From NCBI GenBank assembly GCA_902629075.1, contig CACOPK010000007.1:1-62473 (forward strand): a DNA stretch of 62,473 nt, written 5' to 3'. Source of the stretch: an uncultured Pelagibacteraceae bacterium. Its GTDB lineage: Bacteria; Pseudomonadota; Alphaproteobacteria; Pelagibacterales; Pelagibacteraceae. Each line of letters begins with the position of its first letter. The stretch's first letter is position 1. The notes under the pieces are model-generated. The model saw only the letters and a list, made by a program, of their open reading frames with translations, searched no databases and was not told the DNA's origin. The translations under genes were made by a program, and so were the position numbers. This document shows, piece by piece, positions 8,098 to 16,884 of the stretch.

Positions 8098-8991
8098 ATG
8101 GATTTTTTAGTATTTCAAGTTCCAATGTTAACAGTACAAGCATTGCTCGATGGTTTGTTGCTTGGAATACTTTTCGCTTTAATAGCATACGGCATGGCTC
8201 TCCAATGGGGAGTTATGAATATTATAAATATTGCACAAGGTGACCTTGTTATACTTGGAGGTTACATTGCTTATTTTATGTACTTGTACGGTATTCATCC
8301 TGGATGGGGAGTAATTGTTTCTCCAATTATTATGTATTTTGTAGGAATTGGAATTTATAAATTAGTAATTAATAAAGTTGTAGATCGAGATTTATTTATA
8401 TCAATTTTAGCTACATTTGGAATAAGCATTTTATTTATGCAATTAATGAACTTTGCATTTGGTGCAGATGTTGTTCTTGCAAATTCAGGTTATGGTACAA
8501 CTATGTTATTTGAAAATTCAGTAACTTTACCTAATTCTAAAATATTTTCAGCAATAGTTAGTATAGTTTTTGCTATTGGATTAGTTGTTTATATGAAAAG
8601 ATCTAAACTAGGTCGTGCAATTAGAGCAACCGCCCAAAATGCAAGAGCTGCAAAGATTTTAGGTGTAGATACTGAAAAAGTTTATGCAGCAACATTTGGA
8701 ATTAATGCAGCATTATGTGGCGTTGCTGGAGCTTTAATATCAATAACTTTTACAATTCATCCATATATGGGTTTACCTTATACAATTAGATCTTTTATGA
8801 TTGTAATTGTAGCAGGTTTAGGAAATTTACCAGGAGTAGCGCTATCAGGAATGGGATTAGGAATTTTTGAAGAATTCGCTGATTATATACTTGGAACAGA
8901 ATTTAGAATCGGATCAGTTTTCTTATTATTAGTTTTAATTTTAGTGTACAGAAGATTTAAATTATCCAGAAAAAGAGAATATTTAAAATAA
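8098..8991 (+). CDS. livH: Branched-chain-type ABC transporter permease LivH
   Basis: A 297-residue inner-membrane permease of the BPD_transp_2 (LivH) family with about eight helices. The early block GVMNIINIAQGDLVILGGYIA and the cytoplasmic coupling segment SKLGRAIRATAQNARAAKILGVD, which docks with the ATPases, are clear family signatures. It pairs with the LivM protein encoded immediately downstream (stop and start overlap by one base, TAATG). It lies directly behind the terminator that follows the binding-protein gene. Substrate specificity follows the upstream receptor. Confidence 0.92.
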   Translation: MDFLVFQVPMLTVQALLDGLLLGILFALIAYGMALQWGVMNIINIAQGDLVILGGYIAYFMYLYGIHPGWGVIVSPIIMYFVGIGIYKLVINKVVDRDLFISILATFGISILFMQLMNFAFGADVVLANSGYGTTMLFENSVTLPNSKIFSAIVSIVFAIGLVVYMKRSKLGRAIRATAQNARAAKILGVDTEKVYAATFGINAALCGVAGALISITFTIHPYMGLPYTIRSFMIVIVAGLGNLPGVALSGMGLGIFEEFADYILGTEFRIGSVFLLLVLILVYRRFKLSRKREYLK

Positions 8992-10040
8992 TGAATAAAA
9001 ATTTAATCTTATATTTAGGAATATTAATTTTAGGTTTAACCGCACCGTTTATTTTTCCGGCATTTAAGGTTCAATTATCAATTCTTTGTATTCTTATAGT
9101 TTTAGCTACAACATGGAATATTCAAGGTGGTGAAATGGGATACAATACTTTCGGTAATATATTATTTTATGGTCTTGGAATGTATTTATGTGCATCTGTA
9201 CAAGTGGGAATGTTTTTTCCTTTAGCTGAGTGGACAGAAAGTGGTGGAGAAAAAACTTTTGTACATTCACCAACTCAATTTTTTCAGGGTATGGCAGCAG
9301 GCCTTATTGTTGCAGCAGTAGTACCTACAATTGTTGCAGGTTTAATCGGATATTCAATTCTAGGATTAAGAGGTCATTATTTTGCAATTTGTACCTTAGG
9401 TTTAGGAGTTGCCGCTGGAGAAATTTCAGGTGGAATAGAAATTATAGGAGCAGGACAAGGTTTTACAACACCCCCTTTTCCAAATGTAGGCGGACTAGAA
9501 GCGAGAGGAGAATTTTTTTATTTTTTAAGCTTTTTTGCACTCGTATTAACATTTATTACAGTGAGAGCTATTTATTCTACAAGATTTAAATTAATCCTGA
9601 ACGCAATAAGAGATAATGAAGATAAAGCTGAAGCGATGGGAATTCAAACCATGAAATATAAAATTATTGGTTGGATGGTTTCCGCTTTCTTTTGTGGTTT
9701 AGCAGGTGGAATTATGGGTGGTCTTGTAGGATATATCGATTCAACTGATGTTGCTTTCGATGGAAGAGAAATGGGAGTGTTTATGGTTTTAATGGCAATA
9801 CTTGGTGGAAAAGGAACTTTATGGGGACCAATAATTGGCGCTACAATATTTCATATTTTTAAAGAGGGATTTTGGACTTTCTTCTTGGGTTGGCAATATG
9901 TAGCACTTGGAGTTTTAATTGTAGTTATAGTTATCTACTTCCCAGAAGGATTGATGGGATGGTTAAGAGAAAAATATCCTGAAAGATTTGGTGAGGTTGT
10001 TGATGAGGCAGATCGAAAAGCACAGGTTGAATTAAAATGA
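8991..10040 (+). CDS. livM: Branched-chain-type ABC transporter permease LivM
   Basis: A 349-residue BPD_transp_2 permease, the second membrane subunit of the first Liv importer. The glycine-rich core ILGLRGHYFAICTLGLGVAAGEI and the coupling helix region ILNAIRDNEDKAEAMGI are diagnostic of LivM. The C-terminus ends in a typical PEGLMGWLREKY cytoplasmic tail. It overlaps livH by one base and the ATPase gene by 4 bases, so the whole cassette is translationally coupled. Confidence 0.92.
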   Translation: MNKNLILYLGILILGLTAPFIFPAFKVQLSILCILIVLATTWNIQGGEMGYNTFGNILFYGLGMYLCASVQVGMFFPLAEWTESGGEKTFVHSPTQFFQGMAAGLIVAAVVPTIVAGLIGYSILGLRGHYFAICTLGLGVAAGEISGGIEIIGAGQGFTTPPFPNVGGLEARGEFFYFLSFFALVLTFITVRAIYSTRFKLILNAIRDNEDKAEAMGIQTMKYKIIGWMVSAFFCGLAGGIMGGLVGYIDSTDVAFDGREMGVFMVLMAILGGKGTLWGPIIGATIFHIFKEGFWTFFLGWQYVALGVLIVVIVIYFPEGLMGWLREKYPERFGEVVDEADRKAQVELK

Positions 10041-10777
10041 GTATTCTAGAAGTTAATAATGTCAGCAAAGCTTTTGGAGGAGTAAAAGCAAATATCGATA
10101 TATCTTTAACAGTAGAAAAAGGAAAAATTGTTGGACTAATTGGACCGAATGGATCAGGCAAAACTACATTATTTAATTCTATTGTTGGAACTTATCCCAT
10201 AGATAATGGTTCCATTAAATTTAATGGGCAAGAAGTTTCAGAATTACCAGTACCAGTTATAGCAAAATTAGGATTACTTAGAACATTTCAACAAACCAGA
10301 ATTTACGGAAAATTGAATTGTGTAGACAACATGCTTATTAGTCATAAAGGAAGCGATGAAAGTTTATTTAAAATTTTTTCAAAAATTCCAAAAGAATTAA
10401 CTGAAAAAGCTGAAAATTTACTTAATTTCGTTGGTCTATATCAAAAAAGAAAGCTAAGGGCAGGCGACTTATCTTTTGGACAACAAAAATTACTAGAGCT
10501 TGCTATGGCATTGATGAATGAGCCAGAAATGTTGCTTTTAGACGAGCCAACGGCAGGAATTAATCCAACTCTAATCAACGGAATTATTGATAGACTTATT
10601 AAAGTTAACCAAGATTTTGGTATTACTCTTTTAGTAATTGAACATAATATGAGAGTAATAATGCAGTTGGCAGAAAATATTTTTTGTCTCGCACATGGTA
10701 AATTGCTAGCAAACGGATCTCCAGATGAAATAAAAAATGACAAAAGAGTAATAGATGCATATTTGGGGGCGCGATAA
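10037..10777 (+). CDS. livG: Branched-chain-type ABC transporter ATPase LivG
   Basis: A 246-residue cytoplasmic ATPase. Visible motifs are Walker A GPNGSGKTT, a Q-loop in LRTFQQTR, the ABC signature LSFGQQKLLELAMAL and Walker B LLLDEPTAGINP, followed by the switch histidine in VIEHNM. The signature reads LSFGQ rather than the canonical LSGGQ, as is common in LivG proteins. It overlaps livM by 4 bases (ATGA) and shares one base with the livF start. It pairs with LivF to power the heterodimeric transporter. Confidence 0.93.
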   Translation: MSILEVNNVSKAFGGVKANIDISLTVEKGKIVGLIGPNGSGKTTLFNSIVGTYPIDNGSIKFNGQEVSELPVPVIAKLGLLRTFQQTRIYGKLNCVDNMLISHKGSDESLFKIFSKIPKELTEKAENLLNFVGLYQKRKLRAGDLSFGQQKLLELAMALMNEPEMLLLDEPTAGINPTLINGIIDRLIKVNQDFGITLLVIEHNMRVIMQLAENIFCLAHGKLLANGSPDEIKNDKRVIDAYLGAR

Positions 10778-11562
10778 TGTCTAACCAATACGAAGTTCTT
10801 GGAGAAGCACCAAAAGCAGAAGATTTAAAAAAATTAGCACCAAATGACGTCCATTTGACTATTAAAAATTTGTCTGCCGGTTATGGTAAAATGGAAATTT
10901 TACATAATCTAGATTTGTTTGTAAGTAGAGCTCAATCTTTGTGTTTAATTGGACCGAATGGAGCTGGTAAATCTACAATTCTTCATTCAATTTATGGGTT
11001 TACAAATATTTTTTCGGGAGAAATAGAAATTGATGGAAGAGAGATTACAAAATTAACACCTGCAGAAAAACTTAAATCAGAAGGTATAGCATACATTTTA
11101 CAGGATAATTCTGTATTTCCAGACATGACAGTTGAGGAAAACTTATTAATGGGTGGTTTTATTAAGGATAAAACAGAGGATTCTTTTAAAGAAGCAGAAA
11201 AAGTTTTACAAAAGTATGAAAGATTAAATAACAGAAGAAATCAACCGGCAAAAGTTTTATCAGGTGGTGAAAGACGCTTGTTAGAAATATCTAGAGCACT
11301 TGTGATGAAACCTTCAGTGCTATTAGTTGATGAACCATCTATTGGTTTAGAACCAAAGTATATCGATATGGTTTTTGAAATTTTAAGGGATCTCCAGCAA
11401 AATGAAAAAAAGACAATTATTTTAGTTGAGCAAAATGCCAAAAAAGGTTTAGAGTTCGCTGATGTAGGTTATGTTCTTGTTTCAGGACAAACTGCTATAG
11501 CAGGATCTGGTGACGATTTACTCAAAAACCCAGATGTAGGCAGACTTTTTCTTGGCGGATAA
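10777..11562 (+). CDS. livF: Branched-chain-type ABC transporter ATPase LivF
   Basis: A 261-residue ATPase with Walker A GPNGAGKST, signature LSGGERRLLEISRAL, Walker B LLVDEPSIGLEP and the H-loop position replaced by Gln (VEQNAKKGLEFAD), which is usual for LivF. An N-terminal extension of about 25 residues precedes the ABC core. It overlaps the upstream ATPase by one base and the downstream azlC by one base. The order H-M-G-F matches the classical Liv operon. Confidence 0.92.
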   Translation: MSNQYEVLGEAPKAEDLKKLAPNDVHLTIKNLSAGYGKMEILHNLDLFVSRAQSLCLIGPNGAGKSTILHSIYGFTNIFSGEIEIDGREITKLTPAEKLKSEGIAYILQDNSVFPDMTVEENLLMGGFIKDKTEDSFKEAEKVLQKYERLNNRRNQPAKVLSGGERRLLEISRALVMKPSVLLVDEPSIGLEPKYIDMVFEILRDLQQNEKKTIILVEQNAKKGLEFADVGYVLVSGQTAIAGSGDDLLKNPDVGRLFLGG

Positions 11563-12257
11563 TGATCAATTCAAAAGTTTTTTTAAGAGGTTTATTTTCA
11601 ATAAAAAGATTTGATAGCCCGGGTATAGCATTAGGTGCTAGTTTTATTGCTATAGGTGCTCTTTTAAAAAATATTGGATTTACAATACATGAGAGTATTT
11701 TTTCGAGCTTTTTAATTTATGCACTACCTGGATCATTAGTTCTAGCAGAATCAATTATAATAGGTGCATCACTATTAAATATTTTTTTAGCTGTATGGCT
11801 TGTAAATGCAAGATTGTATCCAATGACAGTTTCTTTAATGCCATTAATAATGGAAAAAAATCAACCTAGATGGAAATATTATTTATCATGTCATTTTGTG
11901 GCAGTTTCATCTTGGTTAATAATGAAGAGTAATTATAAAAAAATTGAAAAAAAACACAGAATAGATTTTTGGATTGGAATTGGTACTGCCACATGGTTAA
12001 TTGCAATTTTTTCAACAATTATTGGATATTTTTCTGCAGATTATTTAAATAAAGATATGATGATAGGTTTAGCAATTGTAAACCCCATTTATTTTTTGTG
12101 TGCGATGATTGGGGTAATGAAATCAAAAAGTATTTCAATTGCAATTATTTTGGGGGCTATTTTAGGGCCAATTTTTTATCTTATTTCTGATGAATGGTGC
12201 ATTTTGTTTGGTGGAATCATAGCTGGTACAATTGCTTTTTATATAGGAGAAAAATAA
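11562..12257 (+). CDS. azlC: AzlC-family branched-chain amino-acid exporter, large subunit
   Basis: A 231-residue membrane protein with about six helices of the AzlC family. The short conserved segment WLVNARLYPMTVSLMP corresponds to the AzlC N-R-x-L block. AzlC works with the small AzlD protein to export branched-chain amino acids and analogues such as azaleucine. It starts on the last base of livF (TAATG) and overlaps azlD in the same way. A two-component exporter directly continuing an importer operon is unusual and may provide overflow or exchange. Confidence 0.85.
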   Translation: MINSKVFLRGLFSIKRFDSPGIALGASFIAIGALLKNIGFTIHESIFSSFLIYALPGSLVLAESIIIGASLLNIFLAVWLVNARLYPMTVSLMPLIMEKNQPRWKYYLSCHFVAVSSWLIMKSNYKKIEKKHRIDFWIGIGTATWLIAIFSTIIGYFSADYLNKDMMIGLAIVNPIYFLCAMIGVMKSKSISIAIILGAILGPIFYLISDEWCILFGGIIAGTIAFYIGEK

Positions 12258-12580
12258 TGACTTTTGAAATAGTTTTAGCTATAATTGCAACATCCTTAGC
12301 AACATATTCATCTAGATTTTTCGGGGTGCTAACGTCTATAAAAATTAATGAAAAATCAAAAATATATAGATGGTTTAACTGTTTAGCTTATTCAACATTA
12401 GCGGCATTAATATCTAGGGTTCTTGTGTTTCCGAATGGCGCTCTTTTAGAAACAAGTTATTTATCAAGAATTATGATTGTTTTATTTGCTATATTTATCT
12501 TTTATTACACAAAGAAAAACTTAGTTTATCCAACAGTGCTTTCTGCAATTGCATTAACTATTTTAAATGTTTATTTTTAA
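12257..12580 (+). CDS. azlD: AzlD-family small subunit of branched-chain amino-acid exporter
   Basis: A 107-residue protein with three or four hydrophobic helices, matching the size and layout of AzlD. The start chosen is the ATG at 12257, which overlaps the azlC stop (TAATG). A longer reading from 12194 lies wholly within azlC and would give a non-hydrophobic, Trp/Tyr-rich leader. The segment YSSRFFGVLT near the N-terminus is the usual AzlD (T-R)-type motif. It is the last gene of the Liv-Azl operon; no clear terminator follows. Confidence 0.82.
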   Translation: MTFEIVLAIIATSLATYSSRFFGVLTSIKINEKSKIYRWFNCLAYSTLAALISRVLVFPNGALLETSYLSRIMIVLFAIFIFYYTKKNLVYPTVLSAIALTILNVYF

Positions 12581-12856
12581 ATCTGTCATCCATATTTCTA
12601 AATATAATTGTTATAAAAACAATTAAGATAGAATCATAAAGTATTGACCTTCTAAATTTTGGAAAAAATAAAACTCAATTATAAGTTGATAATAATATTG
12701 ATAAAAAAATCTAAGTTTTCCAACGTTATTTTGTGGTATAAATATCACATATAACAAAAAACTACATTTTCAATTAATTTATAGAGTGCAAAAAACCTAA
12801 ATGATTGTTAAGAAATGACAGTTTTTATATATAAATACTTAAATAAAGGAATAAAA
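12581..12856 (+). promoter_or_regulatory. 276-base intergenic region upstream of the exported beta-rich protein
   Basis: This is the longest unassigned spacer in the window. It holds a weak 7-bp inverted repeat AATTGTT/AACAATT (12606-12624) without a T-run, a TTGACC at about 12644 that could be a -35 element, and an imperfect 16-base palindrome GTGGTATAAATATCAC (12733-12748) that could be an operator. A ribosome-binding site AAAGGAAT precedes the ATG at 12857. A promoter for the secreted protein should lie here, but its exact position cannot be fixed by eye. Confidence 0.4.
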
Positions 12857-13507
12857 ATGAAAAAACTTATATGTGCAATAATAGTCACTACATTTTCATG
12901 GGCCACAACTGCATCAGCTGAATTTGGTGTTAACGTTGGTGTATCTGGAAATTTAGGATTATTTGCAGCTAGTGCGAAGGAAACAGAGAATTCCAAGATC
13001 AATAACGGAACGGATGTTGGTGTTGCTGCTTATCCTTCAATTTTCATCGAGGGTAAAATAGGAGACATGTTAACTATCGGTGTTGACATACTTCCTGAAG
13101 GACTTGAGACAGATGAGGTTGAAACTGCTAAGAAAGATAAAACTACTTCGGATTCGCAATCAGACGTAACCAACAATGTTAAAGTTGGTTTCGAAGATAT
13201 GATGCATGCTTATGTTGCAATTAACGTCTATGAAGGCGCTTACATTAAAGCAGGAGCTGGTACAGTTGACGTTCTAACTAAAGAATCTTTAGGAACTGGA
13301 TCACAATATCCTGATACATCATTAGATTTCTCAATGATGGGCGTTGGATACCATGCTGATTTTGATACTCACTTTGTGAGAATCGAAGGAACATACATGG
13401 ACTTTGACGGTGTAACACTTACATCATCAACAAACTCAGATAACACTGTTACTTTAAAAAGTTTAGATGGAGTAACTGGTAAGATATCTGTAGGAATGTC
13501 GTTCTAA
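12857..13507 (+). CDS. Secreted outer-membrane-like beta-barrel protein of unknown function
   Basis: A 216-residue protein starting MKKLICAIIV with a clear Sec signal peptide cleaved near TASAEF. The ATG at 12857 is preferred over one at 12815 because it gives a proper signal peptide and has an AAAGGA ribosome-binding site. The mature part lacks Cys, is rich in Gly, Asp and Thr, alternates polar and hydrophobic residues, and ends in ...KISVGMSF, a terminal phenylalanine that is the usual BAM recognition signal. This suggests a small outer-membrane beta-barrel of about eight strands. It is monocistronic with its own terminator. No sequence family was recognised. Its codons are somewhat richer in C and G than its neighbours, compatible with high expression. 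Confidence 0.72.
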   Translation: MKKLICAIIVTTFSWATTASAEFGVNVGVSGNLGLFAASAKETENSKINNGTDVGVAAYPSIFIEGKIGDMLTIGVDILPEGLETDEVETAKKDKTTSDSQSDVTNNVKVGFEDMMHAYVAINVYEGAYIKAGAGTVDVLTKESLGTGSQYPDTSLDFSMMGVGYHADFDTHFVRIEGTYMDFDGVTLTSSTNSDNTVTLKSLDGVTGKISVGMSF

Positions 13508-13530
13508 AGTATTAAGACATAATCTATTAA

Positions 13531-13563
13531 AAAAGGCTGGGTTTATCCCGGCCTTTTTTTTTA
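13531..13563 (+). terminator. Rho-independent terminator after the beta-barrel gene
   Basis: GGCTGGG (13535-13541) pairs with CCCGGCC (13547-13553), 7 bp with one G-U pair, around the loop TTTAT. An A-run precedes the stem and a run of T follows from 13554. It may be bidirectional in form, but only the + strand gene ends here. Confidence 0.88.
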
Positions 13564-13598
13564 TTCCACTTCATTATTGTTTATTGTAATTTAATTTT

Positions 13599-14369
13599 AT
13601 GCACATAGGATTTATAGGTACTGGGGAAATTTCAAAAGCAGTGATTTTAGGAATTTTAGGAACAAATTTAAGTATAAAAAAAATCTATATATCAAGAAGA
13701 AATAAAAAAATTTCTAATTACCTAAAAAACAAAAGTAAAAAAATAGTTATTTTAAACCATAATCAAGAAATAGTTGATAAATCTAAACTTATTTTTTTAG
13801 CAGTAACTCCTGAGGTCGGAAGAAAAATAATTAAAACAATGAAATTTAAAAAGTCAAATATTGTTGTTAGTTTTATTTCAACTATAAATTTAAATGATTT
13901 AAAAAAATATATCAAAGTTAAATGTCAAATTGTTAGAGCAATACCATTGCCCCCAATTTCTTTAGGGGTAGGACCTGTACCAATTTATCCACCAAACAAA
14001 AAAGTAAAAAGACTATTTGATAAAATTGGAAGAACAATTGAAATAAAAAATGAAAAATTATCTTTAAATTTTTGGACAATGTCCTCAATGATGGCTCCAT
14101 ATTATGAAATTTTAAGTCAGTTATCCAATTGGTTAATTAAAAAAGGTTTAAGTAAAAAACAATCGGAAAATTATATTTCTTCATTATTCTTGGGTCTTTC
14201 AAAAAATGCTCATCAAAATAAATATAGTGATTTCAAAGAATTAGTTAAAAAATCTCAAACATCGAAAGGATTAAACGAGCAAGCACTTAAAGAGTTAAAA
14301 AAATCTGATTTTTATAAAAAATTGAATACAACATCAAACAATATTCTAATGAGACTTAAAGGAAAATAA
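13599..14369 (+). CDS. Pyrroline-5-carboxylate reductase-like protein
   Basis: A 256-residue NAD(P)-binding protein of the ProC/P5CR family. The Rossmann motif GFIGTGEISKAV is at residues 4-15, followed by FLAVTPE (the usual AVKP position) and, in the second half, an all-helical domain. P5CR reduces pyrroline-5-carboxylate to proline. Divergence in the NAVKP motif and the Lys-rich sequence mean that another cyclic imine could be the substrate. The stop overlaps the first ATPase gene of the second Liv cassette (TAATG), implying a functional tie to the imported compound rather than a housekeeping proline role. Confidence 0.75.
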   Translation: MHIGFIGTGEISKAVILGILGTNLSIKKIYISRRNKKISNYLKNKSKKIVILNHNQEIVDKSKLIFLAVTPEVGRKIIKTMKFKKSNIVVSFISTINLNDLKKYIKVKCQIVRAIPLPPISLGVGPVPIYPPNKKVKRLFDKIGRTIEIKNEKLSLNFWTMSSMMAPYYEILSQLSNWLIKKGLSKKQSENYISSLFLGLSKNAHQNKYSDFKELVKKSQTSKGLNEQALKELKKSDFYKKLNTTSNNILMRLKGK

Positions 14370-15166
14370 TGGATGTAAATCCTCACATTTTAAAAGTTGA
14401 GAAATTAACAAAATATTTTGGAGGTCTCGCTGCAGTATCTAATTGTTCTTTAAACATTAAACAGGGATCAATAACAGGTATTATTGGACCCAATGGATCC
14501 GGTAAATCTACTTTATTTAATTTAATTGCAGGAAATTTAAAACCTAACTCTGGAAAAGTAATGTTTAATAATGAAAATATAACTGAAATTCCATCTTATG
14601 AATTATTTGGAAAAGGTTTGCTAAGAACATTTCAAATAGCTCATGAATTTACAAATTTAACTGTTTTGGAAAATTTAATGATGGTTCCACCAAATCAAAC
14701 AGGAGAAAATTTAGCTAATGCTCTATTAAAACCATCATTAATTAAAAAGGAGGAAGAAATCATTAGAGACAAAGCTTATGAGGTAATTGATTTTTTGAAC
14801 CTAAAACATTTAGCTAATGAATTAGCAGGAAATTTATCAGGAGGTCAAAAAAAACTTATTGAATTAGGAAGAACGATGATGGTTGACGCAAAGATTGTTT
14901 TGCTCGATGAAGTAGGAGCAGGTGTCAATAGAACATTGCTCAAAGATTTGGGTAATGCAATACTTAGATTGAATAAGGAGAAAAACTATACCTTTTGCAT
15001 GATTGAACACGACATGGACTTTATAAGTAGGATGTGTGATCCTGTTATTGTTATGTCTGATGGTTCTGTTTTATTTGAAGGAACACCTGATCAGGTTAAA
15101 AAAAATGAAAAAGTAATTGAAAGTTACCTTGGAAGAGGAAATGAAATTAAAGAGGAAAAAAATTAA
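14369..15166 (+). CDS. Second Liv-type ABC importer ATPase (LivG-like)
   Basis: A 265-residue ATPase with Walker A GPNGSGKST, signature LSGGQKKLIELGRTM, and Walker B VLLDEVGAGVN in which the usual Pro after DE is Val. The H-loop is CMIEHDMDF. It overlaps the ProC-like gene and the next ATPase gene by one base each. The order here (G-F-H-M) differs from the first cassette (H-M-G-F), so the two importers are not a recent tandem copy. The substrate is unknown. Confidence 0.9.
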   Translation: MDVNPHILKVEKLTKYFGGLAAVSNCSLNIKQGSITGIIGPNGSGKSTLFNLIAGNLKPNSGKVMFNNENITEIPSYELFGKGLLRTFQIAHEFTNLTVLENLMMVPPNQTGENLANALLKPSLIKKEEEIIRDKAYEVIDFLNLKHLANELAGNLSGGQKKLIELGRTMMVDAKIVLLDEVGAGVNRTLLKDLGNAILRLNKEKNYTFCMIEHDMDFISRMCDPVIVMSDGSVLFEGTPDQVKKNEKVIESYLGRGNEIKEEKN

Positions 15167-15873
15167 TGGCTTTTTTCGAGGGAAATAATATGACAGCTGG
15201 TTACGGTACTGGTCCTGACATTATAAATTCATGCTCAATAAATGTTAATAGAGGCGAAATCGTTGCTATCTTGGGGCCAAATGGCGCTGGCAAGTCTACA
15301 GCAATGAAAGCGATGCTTGGTTTATTGAAACTTAAGTCAGGATCAATATTAATTGACGGAAAAGATATTACTAGTTTGTCACCACAGGACAGAGTTAAAT
15401 CTGGGATTTCGTTTGTTCCACAAACAAGAAATGTTTTTGCTGATTTAACAGTTAGAGAAAATTTAGAGATTGGAGCCTTTTTAAGAACAGACGATGTAGA
15501 TAAAGTAATTGATGAAATTTATGAATTATTTCCAATTTTAAATGAAAAAAAGTCACAAGTAGTAGGAGAATTATCTGGAGGACAAAGACAACAGGTGGCT
15601 TTAGGAAGAGCATTGATGATTAGACCCTCTGTTTTAATGTTAGATGAACCAACTGCAGGAGTTTCCCCCATTGTAATGAATGAATTATTTCATCATATAA
15701 TAAAAGTAAAAAATACAAATGTAGCGGTAATAATGGTCGAACAAAATGCCAAACAAGCATTAAGCATATCAGATAGAGGATATGTTCTAGTGACAGGACA
15801 AAATAAATTTGAAGGATCTGGAAACGAGTTACTTCAAGACCCTGAGGTTAGAAGATCTTTTTTAGGAGGATAA
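15166..15873 (+). CDS. Second Liv-type ABC importer ATPase (LivF-like)
   Basis: A 235-residue ATPase with Walker A GPNGAGKST, signature LSGGQRQQVALGRALM, Walker B LMLDEPTAGVSP and the LivF-type VEQNAKQAL switch. It lies between the LivG-like and LivH-like genes with junctions of one base or less, so the module is co-translated. It is expected to form a heterodimer with the preceding ATPase on the inner face of the membrane. Confidence 0.92.
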   Translation: MAFFEGNNMTAGYGTGPDIINSCSINVNRGEIVAILGPNGAGKSTAMKAMLGLLKLKSGSILIDGKDITSLSPQDRVKSGISFVPQTRNVFADLTVRENLEIGAFLRTDDVDKVIDEIYELFPILNEKKSQVVGELSGGQRQQVALGRALMIRPSVLMLDEPTAGVSPIVMNELFHHIIKVKNTNVAVIMVEQNAKQALSISDRGYVLVTGQNKFEGSGNELLQDPEVRRSFLGG

Positions 15874-16884
15874 ATGGATATTTTGAATGCGATTGTCTTA
15901 TTATTAAATTATACGATTATTCCTGCACTTAGTTATGGATCTCAACTTGCGTTGGGAGCAATTTTTGTAACATTAATTTATGGAGTTCTAAGATTTGCAA
16001 ATTTTGCAACTGGTGACATGATGTCTTTTGGAACTATGTTTGCTGTTTTACTCACATTTTATTTTCAATCTATAGGAATAAGCTTAGGAGTTTTGCCAAC
16101 TGCATTACTTACCATTCCTTTTGCAATAATAATGATGATTTTATATATGTTATCAATTGATAAATTTGTATTTAGTTACTATAGGGTAAAAAAAAGCCCT
16201 CCTGTTGTGCTTGCTATGGTCAGTGTAGGAGTAATGTTTGTTACACAAGCGATAATTAGAATTATCATTGGACCTTTTGATAGAAGATTTCTTGATGGAG
16301 AAAAATTCATTTTGAAAGCAAATGAGTTTAAAGAAATAACAGGATTAAATGAAGGACTTACAATAAAGTCAACCCAGGCAATTACTATCGTGGTTACAAT
16401 TATTGTAGTTTCAATAATGTTCTGGTTTTTGAATAAAACAAAAACAGGAACAAGTATGAGAGCTTATTCGGACAATGAAGATCTAGCATTGCTCTCAGGT
16501 ATAGATCCAAAAAAAGTAGTTCTATTGACTTGGATAATTGCAGGTATTCTAGCAACAGTTGGAGGCGTTCTTTACGGTTTAGATAAAAGCTACAAACCTT
16601 TTGTATATTTTAATAACATGCTTCCTATTTTTGCTGCTGCAATTGTCGGAGGGATTGGAAATCCTTTAGGAGCTTTTTTAGGAGGTTATGTAGTTGCATT
16701 TGGAGAGATATTGATAACATATGCTTATAAAAAGTTTTTTACTTACATACTTCCATCAAGTTTGGAGCCAAATTCACTAATGCAACTACTCTCCACAGAC
16801 TATAAATTTGCAGTTTCATTCTCTATTTTGGTAATTGTATTACTCTTTAGACCATCTGGAATTTTCAAAGGATTAAGAATATGA
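15874..16884 (+). CDS. Second Liv-type ABC importer permease (LivH-like)
   Basis: A 336-residue BPD_transp_2 permease with about eight or nine helices. The early segment YGVLRFANFATGDMMSFGTMFA and the coupling segment TKTGTSMRAYSDNEDLALLSGIDPKKV are family hallmarks. It begins directly at the base after the ATPase stop and overlaps the LivM-like gene by 4 bases. It is about 40 residues longer than LivH of the first cassette, mainly in the loop around residues 130-170. Confidence 0.9.
   Translation: MDILNAIVLLLNYTIIPALSYGSQLALGAIFVTLIYGVLRFANFATGDMMSFGTMFAVLLTFYFQSIGISLGVLPTALLTIPFAIIMMILYMLSIDKFVFSYYRVKKSPPVVLAMVSVGVMFVTQAIIRIIIGPFDRRFLDGEKFILKANEFKEITGLNEGLTIKSTQAITIVVTIIVVSIMFWFLNKTKTGTSMRAYSDNEDLALLSGIDPKKVVLLTWIIAGILATVGGVLYGLDKSYKPFVYFNNMLPIFAAAIVGGIGNPLGAFLGGYVVAFGEILITYAYKKFFTYILPSSLEPNSLMQLLSTDYKFAVSFSILVIVLLFRPSGIFKGLRI

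Noticed and set aside
9230..9589. Frame of 119 codons overlapping livM on the same strand
   Set aside because: It is rich in Cys, Arg, Tyr and Asn with no hydrophobic pattern and lies wholly in livM, so it is an out-of-frame artefact.
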